DNA of 64,000 nt. Origin: Cyanophora paradoxa (lineage: Eukaryota > Glaucocystophyceae > Cyanophorales > Cyanophoraceae). The notes below the pieces were generated by a model. It was not told where the DNA came from. It did not search any database and saw only the letters and a program-made list of their open reading frames with translations. The stretch spans positions 10,001 to 74,000 of the forward strand of contig QPMI01000231.1 of the NCBI GenBank assembly GCA_004431415.1, given 5' to 3'. Made by a program: the position numbers and the translations under genes. Shown one piece after another: positions 1 to 9,229 of the stretch (positions within the stretch are counted from its first letter, which is position 1; each line of letters begins with the position of its first letter).

Positions 1-54
1 GGTAGCCCCATAGTCGTGCCCCCTCACAGCGCCCGACCCTTAACGTTTCTGCAG

Positions 55-1089
55 GAGGAGCTGCGGCTGAAGCACTTTCATGAGCGCGAAGAGCGGGAGA
101 GGCAGATGCGGGATGTCGAGGCCCGCCGCAAGCGCGAGCTCCAAGATCGTATCCAGGACGAGGAACGAATGATCCGCGACTACCAGGAGCAGATGAAGCT
201 GGACAAAGACATGCAGGCGCGTCAGAAGCGTGAGCTCGCCAAGCAGATGGATCGGCTCAAGGCCGAGAACGAGAAGGTCTGCCTATTGTGATTCGCACAT
301 TGTTTCGCATTTAGGTCTCTCTAACTCGCTGACAGGCGAAGATGCTTCGGACGAAAATACTCGAGGAGGAGCGGGAGATGGACAAGATGTTCATGCGCAA
401 GTATGAGGAGACCGAGGTCAAAAAAGTGTGTCGTGAGGTTTGGGGGTTTCTTCTTCTCTAGCTGACTCTGCTGCATCAGGAGCGGCAACGCCTGGCAGAC
501 CTGGAGGAGCTTAAAAAGAAAATGCAAGGCATCGAGCGCATAGCGATGCTTACATTCCAGAGTCAGGAGGAGAAGGCTCGGATGGATGAGGAACGTGCAC
601 GGAAGGTTCAAGAGGAACATGATCGGGCAGCAGCAGAGGAGGAAGCGGCCAGGCAGCGGCGGTTGCGGGAGAGCAACTTGCAAACGCTCGAAACGCTCAA
701 GAAGCAGCTGGAAGAGAAGCATGCCCGGACAACCGAGGAGTCGAAGATTGAAATTCATCAAGCAGAGATCTTCAAGCATGAGTACGAAGTGGCCGAATCA
801 CGGGAACGGAAGATGGCGGAGGAGCGCCGCCTTGCTGCTAGGAAGCATCAGCAGGCTATCATGGATCAAATTGCGTGCGTGTCACGTTTCTTCTGTTTAA
901 TCCTTTGCGATAGTCACACTCAGCAGGGAGCAACGGAGGAGGAAGATGAACGAAGGACGTATGATGACCGACACAGAGAGGAAGCTGAACCAGCCGCTTA
1001 TCGAGGCCATTATCAAGAAGACCTCATCGCCTACCCTCTCTGTCCCAGAGTCCTTCCGCTCATCCTCTCTGCCGCCCATTAAGTCTTAG
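55..1089 (+). CDS. TPH-type coiled-coil protein, C-terminal part
   Basis: The gene is cut by the window start: 1-54 reads as the end of an intron (acceptor at 51-54). Four exons stay in frame: 55-276, 336-425, 480-874 and 927-1089. Introns are GT-AG and about 52-60 nt. The protein is almost wholly charged alpha-helix, rich in E, R, K and Q, with the heptad-like texture of trichoplein/mitostatin (TPH) proteins such as MNS1, CFAP53 and trichoplein. Its end carries the MTDTERKLNQPLI segment typical of these axonemal coiled coils. In the family these proteins sit inside ciliary doublet microtubules or at basal bodies. A flagellar role here is inferred from family texture and from the IFT25 and tubby genes nearby. 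I cannot say which TPH family member it is. It converges on the tubby-like gene with only about 270 bp between stops. Confidence 0.72.
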
Positions 1090-1358
1090 CATTGTAAATA
1101 GCCTTACTTATCCGATGCATTAGATAGTTTCTCTGCATACAATTCTAAGAGGTTTCACAAGCCCAAGCACTCCAGTGGCTTGGTTAGCTGGATGGAACGA
1201 ATCGAAGTGATGCGTGCGCCTCCCATGAACATTAGTATACGCAAATAAGTACTCGCTACATGTGCCCTCACAGAGAGAGTGCGGCATCACGCGATCGGAC
1301 AATGAAAGAGGTTTGATCGGTTTGGAGGTGAAAACTATGAAGTACAGAAAAGGCTCGC

Positions 1359-2992
1359 TCAAACGAGCACAGAGAGGGCTACGCCAAATGCTTGCAAGGC
1401 GGTGAAAGGATAGCAGTAATCGAGAGTCCACACATTCTCCTCTACTCTGCCAAAAGCGAGGAGGATGTTGTTTTCTGAGGCAAACAAGTCAAGGATGATG
1501 ATTGCACACAGACAGAACCAAAGATAGAAGACTGACGGCTCTTAGGGTCGATGATCTGGAAGTTGGTCGTTGATGAAAGCGTAGCCCGCCCCTGGAAGCT
1601 CAACGTGAAAGACTTGCTCTCCGGGTCCCAGACAGGCTTCTTGGACACAAGCCGGACAACAGAAGAAAAATCTTCAGCCTCGTACAGCTCCAGCAGCTCT
1701 GGAGCACCTCGCCGCCGGATCGCAGTGCCATCATTGTCGAAGGGAGGAATAAGGACTGTCGTGGTTCGGCCATATGGTATGTCCTCATCAGGAATACCCT
1801 TGAGCATCTCTTTGATCTCTGACCAGAGATGGTCCTCCTGTTTTGAATGACTCTCACATTTGATGGACACATAAAGAAAAAGAAAACAGCGCACATGAAC
1901 CACGGCTCCAAGCTCAACTGCTGCTGCCCCCGAGGTCTCGTCGACAATGGTATGCTCCGACTTCATGAAATTCGATCTGACAGCAGGCACCGAGTCAGGC
2001 ACACACAGACGACGGTAAGCCAGGGCTGCAAACACACTTCAGAGAAGCGACAATGCTCTGCTCGAACCGCGGTTCCACATCAGTCGCAATCTCGAACGAG
2101 GACCCAATGATGCTTAATTCCTTTTGTGCTGCTAGCATGAATGAATTGTCTTCGCTGAATAAGTGGTATTCGGGGAGCAGATTGGCCAGGCCAGATGTCA
2201 TGCAGCGAACGTGACACTGGATCCGGACTCCCTTAGGCGGCGTCCTGAGAGAATTCAACTTCACAAGCTTCCACTCGATCAGCGCTTTGTAAGTACCTTG
2301 TCACAAAAAAGGACATGTCTTTGTCGCCTCCCACCGACTCTTTCCAGCGAAACATGGATTGTCCTCGATCGGTCACCACGACGTTTGGAGAATCCTCGAT
2401 GTAATTGCGGTACGCGACTCGCATTGGCGCGCTCGAGCCGTTCATTACGACGTCCGACGACGGACCCGCCACCACATCTGCATCGTCGTTGTCCGGCGCA
2501 CTGTGCGGTACTGCGGAAGCGCGTAAGAAAGCGAAGGTAGAAGGGGGCGAAGGTCTAAGCACCGGCTCGGCTTCGGCTGGGACGCGGCGAGGCTGATGGT
2601 GAACTGCTGCTGGCGCCCCCACCCTCGGCACGGTCGGCAATGACTACCAGACGAGAGAAATCCTGGCGGGCGGCAAGAGAAAGGGCTCAGAATGCAGCGC
2701 AGCGCGAGGAAAGACGTTTGGATCCGGACGAGGAAGTTGCTGGGGTGCGCACTGTGTTCTCGCCGTGGTCCTCCGTCGGAAGCGTGATGTAGCGCTTGAA
2801 GATGTTCGACGGATTAACGTCGTCCAGATCGAAACCACGCACAGCCTGCGAGACCTGTAGCGCCGCACGTCACAAATCAAGCGCCGCACAAGAGAAGTCA
2901 CAACGTCGCCAAGCCGCGGCGCGGTCTACCTCATCGATGGCATCGTTGAACTTTCTCTCAATTGCCTCCAAAGCGGAGTGTACGGTGTCCAT
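1359..2992 (-). CDS. TULP: Tubby-like protein
   Basis: The complete tubby C-terminal domain can be assembled over seven exons. It starts with the RCMTSGLANLLPEYHLF and FMLAAQKE segments (about 2100-2260), continues through LKSNFMKSEHTIVD (about 1930-2050) and LVSKKPVWDPESKSFTL (about 1600-1680), and ends in LLAFGRVEENVWTLDYCYPF and LQAFGVAL (1359-1474). These match the family core: RSN-hMGTKFTVYD, the NKxPVWNxxxxxYVLNFxGR strand, NFQI, and FGRV...YP..ALQAFAI. In the family the domain is a closed barrel around a helix that binds phosphoinositides and, with IFT-A, carries membrane proteins into cilia. The N-terminal 130 or so residues are low complexity plus a short acidic/helical region (FDLDDVNPSNIF). 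The start chosen is the first ATG after an in-frame stop. An alternative upstream exon reading KKKFWVPHFDPSG at 3010-3136 could splice in, so the N-terminus is uncertain. Last intron donor at 1518, acceptor at 1475. Confidence 0.85.
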
Positions 2993-3132
2993 GAGCGCGC
3001 CGCTCCGCCAGCAACAGAGGATTCGTGCGAGTCAATCACACCGTAGCTTTGCAACTGCTGCTGCCGGCGCCGGACCAACGCTGCCGAAGTGCCGCTCGGG
3101 TCGAAATGGGGTACCCAAAATTTCTTCTTGTC

Positions 3133-3187
3133 CGTAATCGCAGATCAAAGCTAAGACGTCCTAAGACGTTTTCGCTATCGGCCTGGT
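3133..3187 (-). repeat. GATCTGCGATTACG element, inverted copy
   Basis: This copy is the reverse complement of the segment at about 15671-15722. Both share the GGCCGATAGCGAAAA, CTTAGGACGTCTTAGC and TTTGATCTGCGATTACG blocks. It lies directly upstream of the possible first coding exon of the tubby-like gene. Confidence 0.8.
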
Positions 3188-3189
3188 GA

Positions 3190-3620
3190 AATTCAACTTG
3201 TAAAATAAACTTATATGTATTTTGCCTCCACTCTTTAAAATATTTTACTATCCCCCTGCCATATTCATGATCAGCTAGCGCTAGAGCGTATATACGTAGA
3301 CTTCCAAAATCTTTCAGTGTATGGCAGTGCATGCCAGTGCACAAGTGGCCGGCCGCGGAGAAAGGTCGACCGGAGTTCACCCTATGCACGGGCGGCCGGA
3401 GTTTACCCTATGAAGCAGAGTACTTTCATTTACATAGGTGGGAACGTGGGCGGGCAGCCACGTCGCCCTGATACGAAACCCGAGATAAACACCGCAATGC
3501 ACGCCATAACGACTGCCATGAATACTGTGGGGCTCAGGGAGACCTGCAGACCAGGCCCAGAGCTGCGAAAAGGTGTTACAAAGGGCATGAGGAAATCGGG
3601 CACTGGTTTAGCATAACGCA
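3190..3620. other. Intergenic, no gene seen
   Basis: About 430 bp between the tubby-like gene and the next minus-strand gene. Open frames here have no family likeness. The pair CGGAGTT(C/T)ACCCTATG occurs twice about 30 bp apart (3372-3412). Nothing else is supported. Confidence 0.5.
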
Positions 3621-4748
3621 CTAGACGTTAACAGAATTTGTTGACTTTCCCTTCGAGCTTGAAGGCCCCGGAGATGCGACTGGAGCTGCTGGTTGGCCAT
3701 GGGGCATCGGCTTCGTGGTAGACCCTGCAGGTGCTGGAGTCGGATCTGTCTGGACTGAGGCATCTGCACGTTTCTCTGGCTCTGTTTGGGCCGAACATTG
3801 CACTCGAGCTGGGGGCTTTGCTGGAGGATCCGTTTGGGCCGAACATTGCACTCGAGCTGGGGGCTTTGGGGGGGGATCTGTCTGCGATGAACGATCGCTT
3901 TGCTCTGGCACGTTGTATGCTGTGACCAATGACGGCATTAGACCTCCTTCCTGTGGCAAAGTAACAATGAAGGCGGGATCATACCGGAGTAGTCAGGAAC
4001 AGGGATCGGAGGGGGGGAGGGGCTTCGCTGTGGAGAATGTACAGGCGAAAGCTGTCGCACGCTGATTCGACTCGGTGTCCTAAGTTGGTCCCATGCACTT
4101 GACGAAAATGTGAAGTTCAGCCTGAGACTCGAATGCTGGATTGCATACGGCACCTGGGGGAACGCTCGAAATTTTGCTGAGAAACCTTGAGGTCGGGGTT
4201 GTCGGGATATTCTTCCAGAAGTTCTTCAATAATCTCTTTCGATCGCTTGAAGTGCCGCAAGGCGTCGCTACGCTCGGGTTCACGAAATCCGAGTGCATTG
4301 ATCGCCGCCGCCTAATAGAAAAAAACACAATCAGCCTCCGCCGTGACGGATCGCGTAGCAGGCGTTCGAGAATACCAGCGTGGAGCGTGCAGATAAGCGG
4401 AGGGCATTGTCAATATCGTCTCCGGCCGCTTGTTCCAGCGCGGAAATGGCCGCCAAAATCCGTTCTGATCCCTCCTCCAGCATCGAGAGCTCTAGCAAGC
4501 ACTGGTGGCGCCACCGAATCGTAATCGGAAAAGCGGAAGGAGTATGCGCAGGTGCGGACCTGGCCCTGCAGCACGAGGGCGGAGGCCCGGGACCGAGCAT
4601 TCGAACCGCTTGCTTCGATCTTCGATTTTTCGATCTGCTCGAGCAACATCGCCCGCTGCGTTGCATGTTAGCTGGCCATCTCGCCATCATCGCTGTCTGG
4701 GATGCTACCCACCACCATCTCGCTGTCTGGGATGCTAATCGGCTCCAT
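3621..4748 (-). CDS. Small protein with four SxQT[DE] motifs
   Basis: I do not recognise the family. The model starts at an ATG at 4748 (MEPISIPDSEM) and uses in-phase GT-AG introns. An N-terminal helical part (MLLEQIEKSKIEASGS; ELSMLEEGSERILAAISALE; HFKRSKEIIEELLEEYP) looks like a short helical-bundle domain. It is followed by a proline-rich tail holding SSQTDPP, SAQTDPP, SAQTEPE and SVQTDPT at about 3715-3905. Two of these sit in near-perfect 48 bp tandem repeats (KPPARVQCSAQT). The QT core is what dynein light chain LC8 binds in many hub partners, so this could be an LC8-bound linear scaffold; that is inference. The exon junction near 3970-4010 is ambiguous, with two possible donors. A divergent coiled-coil gene begins about 300 bp away. 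Confidence 0.55.
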
Positions 4749-5053
4749 GATACTCGAAAGCCGGCGCCGCGGAGCGGACGAGGCGCCGAGCGTTTCTCCA
4801 CGGGTTATGCTGGAACGCCGGCTTGCTGGAACGCGCCGGCCGCGGGGCAACTAGCTCCACGTGTTTACGAAATTGAGCTAAAGGACTTCGAATTAAGCGC
4901 AGGTTGACGCGAGCCTTCCTCGGAGTGGCTGTACCCTAAAAACTGCTGTTTGGGGTGAGAGATTCGATTCGAGCAGGAGCAGGAGCGGGAGGAGTTAAAC
5001 GCCGGCCGTCACATTCGAATCGCATTGTGTCAGAGCCAGGCGCGTTGCGGCGG

Positions 5054-7487
5054 ATGGCCCTGCTGTGTCTCACGCAGCGCGGTGCGCGACGTGGGCCGCT
5101 TGCTACGTCTAGCTCTGGCCCCGGGGAATTTACGCAGTTCAGACGCTCGAGAGGTGGAAGAGCAATGCTGGAAGCTCTGGCAGGAGCACCAGATCGGCTC
5201 GACGAAGTTCGCCTCGTACTCGGAATTCGATCAAGTGCGGCTTCTCGGCATCGTTGTGCCGTAGATCGTTAAGCTTCCTGTTTGCGTAGGCGCGCGACTT
5301 TCTTATCGCGGATGTACTGCGGGACTCGACAAGCCTCTTCGACGTCCGCATAGCTTTCGAGGTTCTATACCGGCCACTCTCGCAGGCCGTGGCCCGCTTG
5401 GAGGCGGCGCAGGCAGCGCAAGTACAAGATTTGATTGCCACGGTACGTGGGATTAGGACGGCGCACACAGCGCAAGTACATGATTTTATTTCGAAGGTGG
5501 AACTGCTAAAGGAAAGCCGTGAAAAGGCCGGTGGCGAGGCCGGGGCGCTGGAAAAATCTCTTAGAGCCATCGAAAAAATCAATTGCGAAAAGGAGCTCCT
5601 GCTAGCCCAATTGGTTCGCTGCCCCGTACAACCCTTATGCCCAAGCCAACCCCTTATGCAGAGGGAAGCACATCTCAAGAATGAAGCACTCGTGAGGCAG
5701 CTCGAGGAAGAGTTCGGATGTGTTGTTTCGAGGGGACAACCTTCAAGCCCGAGCAGTAACAGCAGCAGCAGTGAACATGATGAAAGCTTGATGAACTCCC
5801 TGCTTACGCCAGCGTCGTCATTCCGAAAACGCGTGTCTGCACTTGCAAGGTGCTGATGCATTTTCGCACTCAAAGCGCAGAAGCTCATGAAAACACTCGT
5901 AGCAAAGCGGCGAGAAAAGCAAAAACTGCAGAAGAAGATCGCCAGGGGCTTGTGGCACGGTGTGTTTCATGTGTCACTTCTTTTTTTCAACCATGATATA
6001 GTCGCAGGGTTGCTGATTTGAATGCTCGTGCGGCACTTACATGGTCATTCACATTGAGAAGATGAAGTCGTGTGCACAGATTGCGAAAATCTGGGTGATG
6101 CGCTGAGCGTACTTCGAAATGAGAACGATGAGCTGAGAGCTGCAGTTGAAAGAGCATCGAATCGTGTGGTAGATGTGATTTCTGCATTCAACACCTTGCC
6201 CGTCCTTGATCCACTGCGATTTCGCAGATGCTAGCTGAAGAGGACATGAAGCTAAAGATGGTTGAGATCTCCACGCTAAAAGAAACTTTGGAGGGACTTC
6301 GACGGGATATGGGTGTAGCCCATACTGAGGTCTGTTCACTCCAAACGCTTCGTTCCATAATGACACATGAACAGGTGGCTGAGACACGAGAGAGGCACGA
6401 AGCTATACTGAATCGCCTTAGACAATCAGAGTCCGAGCTGGCAACTCTGCGGTCCGAAAATGAAAGTCTTCGCGGGATGAGGGGTAAGACTCCTCGTTGG
6501 ATGGTCCATGCTTGCTAATTGAAGATTCCGATGAAAAATGCTCAGAGAAAGTTGTCGAACTTGAAGAGCGCATGATCATAAAGGTGCCCTACGAGCACTG
6601 AAACCGCCTCTTCCCACCTCAACCATGTTTTTTGACGAACAGATACAAGAATGCAGAGAAGCCCAACGCGAGTGCAACAACCTTCGCTGCGGTCTTGGAG
6701 AAGTGCAAAAGCTGGCAGACCAAATGAGGGTGTGTTTTCGTAATCGAGATAAGAAATCATGCTTACTTCCACCAGAATGGCGAGAGGGAAGCGCGCGAGC
6801 GGCTTCGAGAGGCGGAGCTGACATGGTGCATGCAATTGATATGATCATCCGCTTTTTCATTTACGCTGCTGCAGCTCTCGGCTCATGGGCGACATCGCGG
6901 AGAGGCGCAGGGCTGAAATGAGTTTGAAAGAGTCGTCCCAAGAAGCTCAAGTTTTGACTCAACAGCTGCCCGCCCAGCTGGAAGCTGTTGCGAAAGAAAT
7001 GGAGGATTTGCAATCCAAACTGAAGGAATCCAAGGAGCAAGGCAAGAAATGGCGGGATTCACTTGCGGTTCTTGAGCTGCGAACACGCAGACTCGAGGAT
7101 GAGGTGTTTTCATTTTTGGACAAATTTTTCCAGACATGTGATTCTGCTTTTCTACAGAATCGTGTTCTACAAGGTGAGCTGGAAAAATCAAGGAGTGAAC
7201 GCGCTGGAGCTGTTTTGGAAAGGGCCACCGAAGCTCGATTGAAGGAGGAGGAGATCCGGAATCGTGAGTAAAAACTGACCAAACTTTTTCTGATTTTGTC
7301 TGATCCCCCGATTTCAGTCAAGCTGCGAGCACAGAAAGCCTCTGTGATTGCACAGTCACGAACTCTGCAGAGAGAGGGCGATCAGCTCGCATTACGAATC
7401 AAGGAGCTTGAGATGCAGATCGCTTCTCCTGCATCAGCTGGAACGTCCCCGCTCTCAGAGCGCTCCCTGCTGAACGCCATGCGCTGA
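5054..7487 (+). CDS. Long coiled-coil protein
   Basis: About a dozen exons join in phase from an ATG at 5054 (MALLCLTQR) to TGA at 7485-7487. The N-terminal region (EEQCWKLWQEHQIGSTKF, then ARDFLIADVLRDSTSLFDVR) looks globular and conserved. From about 5380 onward the protein is coiled coil to the end, with heptads rich in E, L, R, K and Q (for example MEDLQSKLKESKEQGKKW). An in-frame internal duplication occurs at 5400-5500 (AQVQDLIATV and AQVHDFISKV). One apparent intron near 6016-6046 is only about 31 nt. No catalytic domain is visible. Centrosomal, Golgi or ciliary scaffolds have this build, but the family is not identifiable by eye. It is divergently oriented to the SxQT protein gene. 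Confidence 0.65.
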
Positions 7488-7570
7488 ATTTTCCGATAAT
7501 TTTGAAGTGGGATGTACACTGCGGTGCCGTTGCAGCGGGCCCAGCCCACCGGAACTGCGGATCCGGAACT

Positions 7571-7750
7571 GCGTTCAGCGTAGACAGAGCTAGCTAGCTA
7601 GCTGTGAACTACGCCTGTCTGGGTTACACGTAGGAAGGTGCGGCCCTTGCCGTTGCGGGCCCGGCCGTTCCCCCCGGGACCCGTAAGGGGAGTAACGCTC
7701 CACCCCCGCACAGCCTAGGCTGCGCGCGTGTCGTGTGCAGCATTGCATCG
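7571..7750 (+). repeat. 180 bp dispersed repeat, copy 1
   Basis: This block (AGACAGAGCTAGCTAGCTAG ... GTAAGGGGAGTAACGCTCCA ... TGTCGTGTGCAGCAT) recurs in the same orientation at 19241-19420 with only scattered differences. No open frame explains it. Terminal repeats or target duplications were not seen. Confidence 0.85.
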
Positions 7751-8361
7751 TCGTTCTTGGGCGGTGGGAGTTCCTGCAGGCCCGGCGGGGCCGGGACCCG
7801 TCGGTAGCCTGCGGGGCCGATGCGGCGCACGCGCGGAGGGGGGTCAGATCGAAATTGAAGCGCCCTGAAATCGAAATCGAATTTCGAAGGCACGCACTCG
7901 GGGACTCCGGGAAAGCGCGAAAGCGCGATCCCTCCCTGGTCGATTCTGCAGGGCGGCGGAAGGGTACCCTGACTCTAGTTTTACTGGTACCCTACCATGA
8001 TTACTGACTCTAACTGGTACCCCCGGCCCGCCGGGGGTTCGTCCCAGAACCCGCCGCTCCGCCCGTGGCCCCGGGGGGGAGAGGGCGCCCCCGCCCTCTC
8101 GCCTCCGCCGCCCCCGTCCTCATCGTCTTGTGTGTATGTCTCCCAAAATGTTCCAAAGCTCCATTCCAGCCAACCTTAGCTCCGCCCAGCCCCGCCTTTC
8201 GCCTTTCGCCTCCTAGACCCTCGGCTCCCTAGTAGTTGCAATTGTCAAGCGGCGAGGCTGGGGAGCTGGCGGGCTCGAGCTTGACCCTAGGCCTGGCGTC
8301 GCTTGTCAAAGGATATCTAGCTATAGACCCTAAAAAATCAACGCCGCCTCGCCGACGTCAC

Positions 8362-8439
8362 AAAAAAATCTCTTAGAGCCATCAAAAAAAGTAATTATAT
8401 AACTTAAAGATATACAAGACCTCGATTCTCGTCTTTAAA
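8362..8439 (+). repeat. Two stitched exon micro-copies
   Basis: 8362-8396 copies the exon of the long coiled-coil gene at 5551-5585 (TCTCTTAGAGCCATC core, then an A-rich run) with a few changes. 8405-8439 is an exact 35 bp copy of RIOK1 exon sequence at 10232-10266, encoding [11 protein letters not shown]. The two lie 8 bp apart and are followed by the ATTACGATTATAATTAC repeat motif. Neither has splice context, so both are non-functional fragments. Confidence 0.85.
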
Positions 8440-8459
8440 AAATTACGATTATAATTACA

Positions 8460-9188
8460 ACGCCTTCTGAACATCGTAACCGGAACTGAACATTAGGCTT
8501 GCGGCTAGCGGGGTCGCGGGTCGGCTCGAGCCAAGCCTAGCCAGCCCGAAATTCGGCTCGAGCCGCTAGCAAGCCGGCTTGCCGCTAGCTAGCCGGCTTG
8601 CCCGGCTAGCCTCCTTCGAATTCCCCCCATTTTCAAGCTCGAGCTCCTCCCACCCTCCGCTACCCATGGCGCCGGCCGCGCCCGGTCTATAGCCCACGGG
8701 GCTTGCCGCGCCCCTCCGGCTAGCTGGCGGCTCTGATAGACTCCCGGCCAGTCGACGTCCCTCCAACCAGGCTAGCCCCCCCTGGCCAGCTAGCAAGCCG
8801 GCTAGCGTCTCGAGCTCCCCGCGCCGGCTCGCCATTCCAAAACGACGGCTCGAGCCGCCCGCCAAAGTCCGCTAGCCTAGCCGGCTTGCTAGCCAGCTGG
8901 CTAGGCTCGAGCCGCAAGCCTAACTTTCGTCCAATTGGTACTTCCGTCCAACTTTCGTCCAACTTTAGACGACTGTAGATCTCGAGCAGCGCTGGCGCTA
9001 GCAGCTGTTCTGAACGCGAGATTATCACCCCGCGCGCCTCCAAGAGCCTCATCGCGTGACGTCGCGCTTGTGCTCGACTCGCGCTGCAAGCGACGTCAAC
9101 GCCGATCCGGCATCAGCGGCCTGTAACTGTCTTGTTGATACTCTCTCGCCGCCTCGGCTTGCGCGACCGGAATCTTGAGCGCTAGCGA
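8460..9188. other. GCTAGC- and GGCTCGAGCC-rich intergenic block
   Basis: No gene is supported. The sequence is dense in the palindromes GCTAGC and GGCTCGAGCC and in AGCCGGCTTGC. A motif CTTTCGTCCAACTTT at 8930-8965 recurs inverted at about 15815-15842. This is the upstream region of RIOK1. Confidence 0.5.
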
Positions 9189-9229
9189 GATCAGGAGATC
9201 TTGAGCGCCAGCGAGCGGCTTCGAAGCAG

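Noticed and set aside
1093-1098. TGTAA green-algal poly(A) signal after the TPH gene
   Set aside because: Only one clear case in the window; not enough to claim the signal.
5404-5510. Intron gain by exon duplication in the coiled-coil gene
   Set aside because: The second AQVHDF unit is open in the same frame, so it can simply be coding; no need for an intron.
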